The translations under genes were made by a program, and so were the position numbers. The notes below the pieces were generated by a model. It ran no database searches, was not told the DNA's origin, and saw only the letters and a program-made list of their open reading frames with translations. Shown one piece after another: positions 1 through 5,347 of a stretch of DNA of 6,505 bases. Numbering within the stretch: position 1 is the stretch's first letter; each line of letters begins with the position of its first letter. The stretch comes from PHAA01 sp964494735 (GTDB lineage: Bacteria; Bacillota; Syntrophomonadia; Syntrophomonadales; Syntrophomonadaceae), in contig CAZBSD010000068.1 of the NCBI GenBank assembly GCA_964494735.1, positions 1 through 6,505 of the forward strand. The letters are read 5' to 3'.

Positions 1-1430
1 CCCGGCTGTCCGGCCTGGGCGATTATCTGGGCTTCCTTCTCATGATGCTTGGCGTTCAGCACTTGGTGCTTGATACCCTTTTTAGCCAACAGGCTACTGA
101 GCACCTCCGACTTCTCGATGCTGATGGTGCCAACCAGAACCGGCTGACCCTGCTGGTGTTTTTCTGCTATGTCTTCGACCACGGCGGCAAACTTGCCCGG
201 TTCACTGCGGTAGACCCAGTCCGAGTTATCCGCCCGCACCATGGGCAGATTGGTGGGCACTACGATGACGTTCATCCCATAGATATTCATGAATTCTTCT
301 TCTTCGGTCTTGGCGGTACCGGTCATCCCTGCCAGTTTCTTGTACATGCGGAAATAGTTCTGGAAGGTTATGGTGGCCAGGGTCATGGACTCTTTCTCTA
401 TCTTGACCCCTTCCTTGGCCTCGATAGCCTGGTGCAGTCCATCGCTGTAGCGGCGGCCGAACATAAGCCGGCCGGTGAATTCGTCCACTATTATGATATG
501 GTCGTCCTTGACCACATAGTCCCGGTCCAGCTTCATCAGGGTATGAGCCCGCAAGCCCTGGTTGACATGATGGGCTATCTCCATGTTGTCAGAAAGGTTT
601 TCGATGTTGAAATGTTTTTCCACTTTACGGACCCCATCCTCGGTCAGGGTCACCACATTGGCTTTTTCGTCGACGATGTAGTCGTCCTCTTTTACCAGAC
701 GGGGGATGAATTTGGCTATCCGGAGGTAAAGATCAGTGGGTTTGTCGCCTTCCCCGGAGATGATAAGGGGGGTTCGGGCTTCGTCGATGAGGATAGAGTC
801 GACCTCGTCGATGATGGCGTAATTGAGGGGGCGCTGGACCATGTTGTCAGCCGCCACCACCATATTATCACGCAGGTAGTCGAAGCCCAGTTCGTTATTG
901 GTGCCATAGGTTACGTCACAGGCATAGGCTTCCTTGCGTTGGGCATAGCTGAGGTCATGGACGATGAGCCCCACCGACAGACCGCAGAACTGGAAAACCG
1001 GACCCATCCAGCCGGCATCGCGGCTGGCCAGGTAGTCGTTGACGGTAACAATATGGACTCCTTTGCCCTCCAGTGCATTAAGGTAGGCGGGCAGGGTGGC
1101 TACCAGGGTTTTGCCCTCACCGGTCTTCATCTCGGCTATCTTGCCACGATGCAGGACCATCCCGCCGATCAGCTGGACATCGAAATGCCTCATCCCCAAG
1201 GTGCGGCGGGAAGCCTCCCGTACCAGGGCGAAGGCCTCCGGAAGAATATCATCGAGACTCTCTCCAGCGCTGAGTCTATTCTGGAATTCTTGTGTTTTAT
1301 GGGGGAAATCTTCATCCGCCAACTGGCGGTATTGGCTTTCCAGTTGGTTGATCTCTTCCGCGATGCGGCTGAGCTTCTTAACCTCCCGCTCACTTTCGTC
1401 GATCAACCTTTTTACGAAGTCTTTGATCAC
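1..1430 (-). CDS. secA: SecA preprotein translocase ATPase (5' part, runs off the window)
   Basis: SecA is the cytoplasmic ATPase motor that pushes unfolded secretory proteins through the SecYEG channel. The window holds the first 476 residues of a protein that usually has about 840-900; the rest lies beyond position 1. Visible landmarks are the Q-motif region RHFDVQLIGG (81-90), Walker A GEGKT (104-108), the VNDYLASRD segment (130-138), GTNNELGFDYLRDN (176-189), Walker B DEVDS (208-212), the preprotein cross-linking region, then MTGTAKTE (from 369) and the start of the second nucleotide-binding fold at QPVLVGT (from 429). The cut falls just before the expected ATNMAGRGTDI motif. The start chosen is GTG at 1430, because family members begin with a similar short helix and GAGAGG (1446-1441) lies 10 nt upstream. 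An in-frame TTG at 1451 is possible but overlaps the terminator T-tract. No frameshift or missing core motif is seen in this part. Confidence 0.97.
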   Translation of the reverse strand, partial: MIKDFVKRLIDESEREVKKLSRIAEEINQLESQYRQLADEDFPHKTQEFQNRLSAGESLDDILPEAFALVREASRRTLGMRHFDVQLIGGMVLHRGKIAEMKTGEGKTLVATLPAYLNALEGKGVHIVTVNDYLASRDAGWMGPVFQFCGLSVGLIVHDLSYAQRKEAYACDVTYGTNNELGFDYLRDNMVVAADNMVQRPLNYAIIDEVDSILIDEARTPLIISGEGDKPTDLYLRIAKFIPRLVKEDDYIVDEKANVVTLTEDGVRKVEKHFNIENLSDNMEIAHHVNQGLRAHTLMKLDRDYVVKDDHIIIVDEFTGRLMFGRRYSDGLHQAIEAKEGVKIEKESMTLATITFQNYFRMYKKLAGMTGTAKTEEEEFMNIYGMNVIVVPTNLPMVRADNSDWVYRSEPGKFAAVVEDIAEKHQQGQPVLVGTISIEKSEVLSSLLAKKGIKHQVLNAKHHEKEAQIIAQAGQP

Positions 1431-1440
1431 TGCGCCATAA

Positions 1441-1446
1441 CCTCTC
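1441..1446 (-). promoter_or_regulatory. secA ribosome binding site
   Basis: GAGAGG on the minus strand lies 10 nt before the GTG at 1430, which supports that codon over the in-frame TTG at 1451. A three-codon ATG frame (ATG GCG CAG TGA, 1438-1427) lies between them and ends overlapping the GTG. Its ATG is only 2 nt from GAGAGG, too close for good initiation. Confidence 0.6.
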
Positions 1447-1449
1447 TTC

Positions 1450-1476
1450 AAAAAAAGAGGAACCTTAAAGGTTCCT
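1450..1476 (-). terminator. Intrinsic terminator between hpf and secA
   Basis: On the minus strand a perfect 7-bp stem AGGAACC/GGTTCCT with loop TTTAA (1476-1458) is followed by C and seven T residues (1456-1450). This is the standard Rho-independent form. It lies 51 nt after the hpf stop and ends 19 nt before the secA start codon, so it can end hpf transcripts. It also lies inside the leader of any secA transcript that starts in the hpf–secA gap. Confidence 0.85.
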
Positions 1477-1497
1477 TATCATCAATAATACTTTTTT

Positions 1498-1526
1498 ATA
1501 GTAGCATTTTTGCCTGTCACCGGCAA
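1498..1526 (-). promoter_or_regulatory. Candidate SigA-type promoter for secA
   Basis: Minus strand: -35 TTGCCG (1526-1521, directly after the hpf TAG), a 17-nt spacer, and -10 TACTAT (1503-1498). Each box matches the consensus at 4 of 6 positions, with ideal spacing. Predicted start is about 1491, which would place the terminator hairpin in the 5' leader. An overlapping TATAAA (1500-1495) is an alternative -10 but lacks a well-placed -35. This is inferred from sequence only. Confidence 0.4.
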
Positions 1527-2078
1527 CTAATCGGGCTCGATCAACCCATAGTTGCCGTCCAGTCTTTTATAAACGACATTGATGGTACCGGTGTTGGCAT
1601 TATAGAACATGAAGAAATTGTGCCCCAACAGACTCATCTGCATGATCGCTTCCTCGGTATCCATTGGTTTCATCACGAACCGCTTGGTCTTCACTACCGG
1701 GAAGCGATCCCCGTACTCCTTCTCCAGGTCTAAAGGTTTGGGTTCCCCGGCTACCGCCTGCCTTAAACCAGCGGTGCGGTATCTCCGGTATAGCTTGGTT
1801 TTATGCTTATCTATCTGCTTATCCAATTTCTCTACGACCAGGTCGATGGCGCTATACATATCATCGGCGCCGACCTCAGCCCTGACAATGAGCCCGTTTA
1901 AAGGTATGGTCACTTCGACCTTATGCTTTTCCTTGTGTTTTTCCCCTTCCAGAGACATGGCCACCTGGGCGGTTCTGGTCTCATCCAGGAATTTGTCTAG
2001 TTTGGAAAGCCTCTTAGTGGTATAGTCTTTGAGCGCATCAGTTACCTCGATATTCCTTCCCCTGATATCCAGTTTCAT
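1527..2078 (-). CDS. hpf: Long-form ribosome hibernation-promoting factor
   Basis: This 183-residue protein is a long HPF (YvyD/RaiA family). It binds the 30S decoding centre and pairs ribosomes into inactive 100S dimers in slow growth or stress. Residues 1-100 are the S30AE domain, beginning MKLDIRGRNIEVTDALKDY and containing a basic EKHKEKHKVEV stretch. A linker (about 101-126) leads to the C-terminal dimerisation domain (127-183), with the hallmark segments KRFVMKPMDTEEAI, LGHNFFMF and VVYKRLDGNYGLIEP. The length is normal for the long form. The ATG is preceded by AAGGAAAGGAG (2096-2086) at good spacing. The gene stands alone: a terminator and a candidate promoter precede it and another terminator follows. 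Its place just before secA matches the Bacillus order. Confidence 0.97.
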   Translation of the reverse strand: MKLDIRGRNIEVTDALKDYTTKRLSKLDKFLDETRTAQVAMSLEGEKHKEKHKVEVTIPLNGLIVRAEVGADDMYSAIDLVVEKLDKQIDKHKTKLYRRYRTAGLRQAVAGEPKPLDLEKEYGDRFPVVKTKRFVMKPMDTEEAIMQMSLLGHNFFMFYNANTGTINVVYKRLDGNYGLIEPD

Positions 2079-2107
2079 ACAACCACTCCTTTCCTTGCTG
2101 TATACTT

Positions 2108-2136
2108 ATTATACTCATTTTGGCGAAAATACTGAA
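2108..2136 (-). promoter_or_regulatory. Candidate promoter for hpf
   Basis: Minus strand: a perfect -10 TATAAT (2113-2108) with a 17-nt spacer to a weak -35 TTCAGT (2136-2131, 3 of 6). Predicted start is near 2101, giving a leader of about 22 nt that just holds the ribosome binding site. The weak -35 suggests help from an activator or an alternative sigma factor, since hpf is stress-controlled in Bacillus. I could not fit a clear SigB or SigH consensus. Confidence 0.45.
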
Positions 2137-2200
2137 CCTAATTTCCCTCCCTCCGAAGTGCTTCATCACCATTTCACAACTGCCGTCAAGACCGTAACCA

Positions 2201-2231
2201 GAAAAATGAAAACCGGGCATGAAGCCCGGTT
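2201..2231 (-). terminator. Intrinsic terminator after the zinc-ribbon gene
   Basis: On the minus strand an 8-bp perfect stem AACCGGGC/GCCCGGTT with loop TTCAT (2231-2211) is followed by the T-rich run TTCATTTTTC (2210-2201). It begins 14 nt after the zinc-ribbon stop codon and separates that gene from hpf. Confidence 0.88.
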
Positions 2232-2244
2232 CTTGAGCCTTATC

Positions 2245-2532
2245 TTATAATGCTGCTTGTTTTTGCCTTTGGAAGCATTCCAGACAGAATACCGGACGGC
2301 CTTCAACTGGCTTGAAGGGTACTTCAGTATCGACTCCACATTCGGCACAAACTGCAGTAAACATCTCACGAGGTGCTCTGGTCCCACTGTTGTTGCGTCT
2401 GCTCTGTCGGCATTCCCGGCAGCGCTTGGGTTCATTCTCGAAACCCTTTTCCTGGTAGAATTCCTGTTCGCCAACGGTGAATACGAACTCCTGATTGCAG
2501 TCCTGACATACCAATACTTTGTCTTCGAACAT
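2245..2532 (-). CDS. Small double zinc-ribbon protein (CxxC-x17-CxxC type)
   Basis: This 95-residue cytoplasmic protein has no signal peptide or membrane segment. It carries four CxxC knuckles: C9/C12 with C38/C41 forms an N-terminal probable zinc ribbon of the zf-trcl type, and C62/C65 with C83/C86 forms the second. The gap between C65 and C83 is exactly 17 residues, which fits the family named CxxC-x17-CxxC. A basic linker (RQSRRNNSGTRAPRE, 42-56) joins the ribbons and could contact nucleic acid. Function is not known for the family; a role in binding RNA, DNA or ribosomes is inference. The start MFEDKVLVCQDC is family-like and has GAGGG 10 nt upstream. It is a single-gene transcription unit with a strong promoter and terminator, between comF and hpf. 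Confidence 0.9.
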   Translation of the reverse strand: MFEDKVLVCQDCNQEFVFTVGEQEFYQEKGFENEPKRCRECRQSRRNNSGTRAPREMFTAVCAECGVDTEVPFKPVEGRPVFCLECFQRQKQAAL

Positions 2533-2596
2533 GTCTGAAAATCCCTCGCTTTTTGAAAAATTGTCGAGCCCTAGAAAAATTTACCCCGATTCCCCG

Positions 2597-2608
2597 ACTT
2601 GTACAAGT
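2597..2608. promoter_or_regulatory. Palindrome at the predicted transcription start, possible operator
   Basis: ACTTGTACAAGT is a perfect 12-bp palindrome centred on the start site predicted from the promoter at 2610-2638. A bound dimeric repressor here would block initiation of the zinc-ribbon gene. The operator role is inferred from position and symmetry only; no known regulator consensus is assigned. Confidence 0.4.
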
Positions 2609-2609
2609 T

Positions 2610-2638
2610 ATTATAAACGTAAAGACGAATGATGGCAA
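2610..2638 (-). promoter_or_regulatory. SigA-type promoter of the zinc-ribbon gene
   Basis: Minus strand: -35 TTGCCA (2638-2633, 5 of 6), 17-nt spacer, -10 TATAAT (2615-2610, 6 of 6). This is the best promoter match in the window. The predicted start near 2603 gives a leader of about 70 nt with two TCGGGG repeats and two AATTTTTC repeats ahead of the ribosome binding site. The remaining gap up to comF (2639-2756) shows no gene and no clear terminator. Confidence 0.75.
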
Positions 2639-2756
2639 GGGTAATGGGGGTGGCTGGTTTCCATTATCAGGGACCGACTATCGTTTAAGAACGCGGCGGG
2701 GTGGAGTTCGGCGGGGTTTATCGCGAAGCCAGAATCGGCCCGATCCGGCACCGAAG

Positions 2757-3476
2757 TTAGAATCCCCGGCCGGTAGCCCAGGTGATAACACACACCCTGG
2801 CTGCACCGGCGTCGAGCAGAGCCCTGGTGCATTCGCGGCAGGTGGCTCCGGTAGTATACACGTCATCAACCAGCAGTATGTTCTTGCCTTCCACCTTGGC
2901 GCGGTCTGTTACCTGGAAGACACAGGCCAGATTCCGCTCCCGCTCCTCTTTGCTAAGGTCAATTTGGTTGGGAGTCTCCCTGGTTCTGACCAACGCCCCG
3001 CATTCTGTTTTCACGCCCAGTTCCTTGCTGATATAACGCGCCAGCAATTCGGTCTGGTTAAAACCTCTCACCTGCCGGCTGTGTTTGGATATCGGTACCG
3101 GTACGATCAGGTCGATCTGGCCGAAGCGCGGTTCGCTTTGCACCTTCCCGGCCATCATCCGGCCCATCCGGGGAGCCAGATATTTTCTGCCCATAAACTT
3201 CAGCACCTTGGTGGTGATACGGAAAGGGTCATCATATGGGCCAACCGCCCGGGCGATGTCAAACTGGGGCGGGCTGGAGCTGCAATCACCACAGACAGCA
3301 ACGTCATCAGTCAGGTATTTGCCGCACCTTTCGCAGTTGGACCCTGATTCCTGCAATTGTACCATGGTGTCGAAACATTCCTGGCACCAGGGCTGTCTGA
3401 TTCCATAACGCCCCGGTTTGCGGCATATGCAGCAAGCGCCCTGAGGAAATAACACATCCATTATCGGGTCCAGCAT
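2757..3476 (-). CDS. comF: ComF family protein (phosphoribosyltransferase fold, competence)
   Basis: This 239-residue protein is of normal length for ComF/ComFC/GntX, a family needed for DNA uptake in naturally competent bacteria and with a type I phosphoribosyltransferase fold. The N-terminal zinc finger is seen as C15/C16/C18, C31/C34, C48/C51 and C62/C65. The transferase domain includes VPVP (125-128), RGFNQTELLA (137-146), the Q-I-D-L-S-K-E-E-R stretch (171-179), and the PRPP-binding loop ILLVDDVYTTGAT (200-212). All the expected motifs are present. The ATG at 3476 follows GAGGTG at 5 nt spacing. comFA and comFB are not seen in the window, so competence cannot be claimed for this organism. 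It lies downstream of the small membrane gene and ends 118 nt before the zinc-ribbon promoter. Confidence 0.95.
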   Translation of the reverse strand: MLDPIMDVLFPQGACCICRKPGRYGIRQPWCQECFDTMVQLQESGSNCERCGKYLTDDVAVCGDCSSSPPQFDIARAVGPYDDPFRITTKVLKFMGRKYLAPRMGRMMAGKVQSEPRFGQIDLIVPVPISKHSRQVRGFNQTELLARYISKELGVKTECGALVRTRETPNQIDLSKEERERNLACVFQVTDRAKVEGKNILLVDDVYTTGATCRECTRALLDAGAARVCVITWATGRGF

Positions 3477-3496
3477 ATCAGCACCTCACCGACTAT

Positions 3497-3526
3497 CCTT
3501 GCTGCTCCGGTGATGGAGCGGCAAGG
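3497..3526. repeat. Stem-loop in the comF leader flanked by a direct repeat
   Basis: CCTTGC (3497-3502) and GCTCC (3504-3508) pair with GGAGC (3515-3519) and GCAAGG (3521-3526) around a 6-nt loop. The one non-Watson-Crick position (3503/3520) is a G-U wobble in plus-strand RNA and an A-C mismatch in minus-strand RNA. The sequence GACTAT occurs on both sides (3491-3496 and 3531-3536). There is no T-tract on the minus strand, so it is not a comF-direction terminator. It ends 20 nt upstream of the comF start, next to the ribosome binding site. Confidence 0.6.
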
Positions 3527-3574
3527 GGAGGACTATTCAGGTTCCATCCGTCTGGTCTACTATTCGACAATATA

Positions 3575-3580
3575 ATTATA
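3575..3580 (-). promoter_or_regulatory. Possible -10 box for comF
   Basis: A perfect TATAAT on the minus strand lies 98 nt before the comF start, in an AT-rich stretch directly after the small membrane gene. No acceptable -35 is found at 16-18 nt, so this may be chance or need an activator. Confidence 0.25.
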
Positions 3581-3595
3581 TGATAACACAAAACA

Positions 3596-3766
3596 TCAGG
3601 ACTGTTGATGGTCACGGCTGGTGGTGGAACCAGTTTCGATGTGACCGGGCGGGAAAAGTGTGTGATTCGTGAGAGAAGGCCTTTTACGGTATATGGCCGC
3701 GCCAATAATAAACAACATGATTATGAACCAAATGGCGAAACTCATAAGTTTAAGAACCACGACCAT
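3596..3766 (-). CDS. Small single-pass membrane protein, unknown function
   Basis: The 56-residue frame starts at ATG 3766. GAGGAGG, a near-perfect Shine-Dalgarno, lies 8 nt upstream, and this decides the start over an in-frame ATG at 3793 that has no such site. Residues 1-25 are very hydrophobic (VLKLMSFAIWFIIMLFIIGAA), forming one predicted membrane helix. YRKRP at 26-30 marks a positive cytoplasmic edge, and a polar tail rich in S, T, H and Q follows. This is consistent with an N-out/C-in anchor. I do not recognise a family. The strong ribosome binding site and candidate promoter argue that it is real, while its shortness keeps the call tentative. It lies between the phosphohexomutase and comF on the same strand. 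Confidence 0.6.
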   Translation of the reverse strand: MVVVLKLMSFAIWFIIMLFIIGAAIYRKRPSLTNHTLFPPGHIETGSTTSRDHQQS

Positions 3767-3772
3767 AATAAG

Positions 3773-3817
3773 AACCTCCTCGGAGTATATCAATATATAA
3801 TATGCCGCAAGGAGGTT
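3773..3817 (-). promoter_or_regulatory. Inverted repeat that can hide the ribosome binding site
   Basis: In minus-strand RNA AACCUCCU (3817-3810) can pair perfectly with AGGAGGUU (3780-3773), which contains the Shine-Dalgarno of the small membrane gene. A further CGG/CCG pairing is possible after a 2-nt bulge, leaving a 21-nt AT-rich loop. The candidate promoter lies inside the loop, so only transcripts starting upstream would carry both arms. Confidence 0.5.
3784..3792 (-). promoter_or_regulatory. Candidate extended -10 promoter of the small membrane gene
   Basis: Minus strand TGATATACT has the extended -10 form TG-N-TATACT (-10 box 5 of 6). A TTG trinucleotide lies upstream (TTGCGG, 15-nt spacer), which is short, so the -35 is poor. 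The predicted start falls just upstream of GGAGG, giving a very short leader. Confidence 0.35.
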
Positions 3818-3877
3818 GTTTGATTACCGGACCAAAGCCGGTTGCACACTTATTTGGTTTTGATCCCGGCCGTCTTC

Positions 3878-5314
3878 TTATCTTTCTTCGGTTTTGATCG
3901 ACAGGCTGGCTGATATCTCTTGGAGCATGGCATTTATCCGCTCCTGGCTGGCGGCTTCAATATAAATGCGGATCAGTGGTTCGGTCATGGAGGGCCGTAC
4001 CAGGACCCAGCTCCCATCTTCCAGGATTATCTTTTTCCCCTCGGTTTCGTTGAACTTATCGATCCCAATCCCCGCTAACAGCTTGGGTTGGTAGCCCTTC
4101 AACTCTGCCAGGATGCGATCTCGTTCCGGAGGTGTGATCTTGATGTCCAGCCTCTTGGTTTCCATCAATGCGTATTTGGCGGTTGCCTGTTGGTTCAGAT
4201 CGCTAAAGGTCTTGCCACTGGCGGCTATCATCTCCGCTGCCAGAAGCCCCACCAGGATACCGTCCTTTTCCGGTACATGCCCGAATATGCTAAGCCCGCC
4301 GCTTTCCTCGACTCCCAGGATACACCCCTTTTCCCGCAGGCACTCCGAGATGTATTTGAAACCAACCCGGGTCTCTATCACACTCAAGCCGTTTTGGCGG
4401 GCTATTCGGTCTAAGTTGTGGGTCGTAGACAGGGACCGGCAGACTGGCCCGCGGAAAGTTCGGGTAGCCAACAGGTGCTCCAACAACAGATAGGCCAATT
4501 GGTTGGGATTTACGAATTCCCCTTGATTGTCGACTATCCCGAACCGGTCTCCGTCCGCATCCAGAGCCAAGCCCAGGTCATAGCCGTAATGAACCACCGA
4601 ACGTTTCAGATCGGCCAGGCAGCAATCGGCAGGTTCTGGTATCAATCCGCCAAACAGGGGATCGCGGTAGTTGTTTATGGTTTTAACTTCGCAGCCCAGC
4701 TCGGTAAGAATGCGGTCGAGGTAGCCTGCCCCGGATCCATACATGGGGTCCACCACAACCTTGAGAGGCCGGTTGCGGAATGTCTCCGGCAAGACCACTT
4801 TTAAGAATTGGTTGATGTAGTCGCGGTCCATATCTATTTCTTTCAGAAGATCCAGTGCTCTGGCTTCCTTGAGATCCAATTCATATATCCGGCATCCTCC
4901 CTGAATGCGGCGCACTTCTTCCTCGATGGCATCGGTCACATCAGGCAAAGCCGGCCCGGCGTATTCGGGGATGAATTTGATGCCATTATACTCGGGGGGA
5001 TTGTGGCTGGCCGTTATCATTATAGCCCCGCCGGCTTGATGGACCCTGATAGCGTGGGCGGTGAGGGGGGTAGGTACAGCTTTGGTGGTGACCATCGCCC
5101 GTATCCCGTTGGCGGTTATAACCCGGGCGCATTCGGCCGCGAAATGTTCGGACAGAAACCGGTTGTCATACCCAATCACGATACCCTTTTTACTCAAATT
5201 GTTGGTCTTCACGTAATTGGCGATCGCCTGAGTGACCAGCTTGATGTTCGCGAAAGTAAAATCCCGGGCAATTATGGCTCTCCAGCCATCGGTGCCAAAC
5301 TTAATCTCCGTCAT
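3878..5314 (-). CDS. Phosphoglucomutase/phosphomannomutase family protein
   Basis: A 478-residue alpha-D-phosphohexomutase, complete and of typical length. It moves phosphate between C6 and C1 of a hexose phosphate, feeding sugar-nucleotide synthesis in the cytoplasm. The four active-site elements are visible: the phosphoserine loop TASHNP (101-106, Ser103), the metal loop DADGDR (252-257), the sugar-specificity loop GVEESGG (334-340), and the phosphate-binding loop RPSMTEPLIRIY (440-451). The EESGG and RPSMTEP forms suit a glucose/mannose-phosphate mutase better than GlmM, but the substrate cannot be fixed from sequence. The ATG has AAGGAGG 4 nt upstream. It follows wecB by 33 nt without a terminator, so the two are probably co-transcribed. 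Only a weak hairpin without a T-tract follows it. Confidence 0.94.
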   Translation of the reverse strand: MTEIKFGTDGWRAIIARDFTFANIKLVTQAIANYVKTNNLSKKGIVIGYDNRFLSEHFAAECARVITANGIRAMVTTKAVPTPLTAHAIRVHQAGGAIMITASHNPPEYNGIKFIPEYAGPALPDVTDAIEEEVRRIQGGCRIYELDLKEARALDLLKEIDMDRDYINQFLKVVLPETFRNRPLKVVVDPMYGSGAGYLDRILTELGCEVKTINNYRDPLFGGLIPEPADCCLADLKRSVVHYGYDLGLALDADGDRFGIVDNQGEFVNPNQLAYLLLEHLLATRTFRGPVCRSLSTTHNLDRIARQNGLSVIETRVGFKYISECLREKGCILGVEESGGLSIFGHVPEKDGILVGLLAAEMIAASGKTFSDLNQQATAKYALMETKRLDIKITPPERDRILAELKGYQPKLLAGIGIDKFNETEGKKIILEDGSWVLVRPSMTEPLIRIYIEAASQERINAMLQEISASLSIKTEER

Positions 5315-5347
5315 AAATCCTCCTTGGCCCGTATAGTCAAGGCCTGA

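Noticed and set aside
1427..1438. Three-codon leader frame overlapping the secA GTG
   Set aside because: Its ATG is 2 nt from the only ribosome binding site, too close for efficient initiation, and such a short overlap can arise by chance.
42..1733. 563-codon plus-strand open frame
   Set aside because: It is antisense to secA and hpf, whose minus-strand translations are unmistakable family members. The plus-strand product has no recognisable domain and reflects codon bias on the opposite strand.
2553..3347. 264-codon plus-strand open frame
   Set aside because: It lies opposite comF and the zinc-ribbon promoter, has no recognisable motif, and comF on the minus strand is complete with all key residues.
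3826..3842. Hairpin ACCGG/CCGGT after the phosphohexomutase as a terminator
   Set aside because: The stem is only 5 bp with a 7-nt loop and no T-tract follows on the minus strand, so it is not a convincing intrinsic terminator.
3811..3898. Plus-strand AAGGAGG followed by a 25-codon TTG frame
   Set aside because: The spacing to TTG is too short, the product has no family features, and the AAGGAGG is better explained as the anti-Shine-Dalgarno arm on the minus strand.
4088..5347. Several plus-strand frames opposite the phosphohexomutase
   Set aside because: They are shadows; the minus-strand gene has every active-site loop, and these frames have no ribosome binding sites or domains.
5315..5347. 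TTGACT in the wecB–phosphohexomutase gap as a promoter -35
   Set aside because: No plausible -10 lies 16-18 nt downstream; that position falls on the ribosome binding site and start codon.
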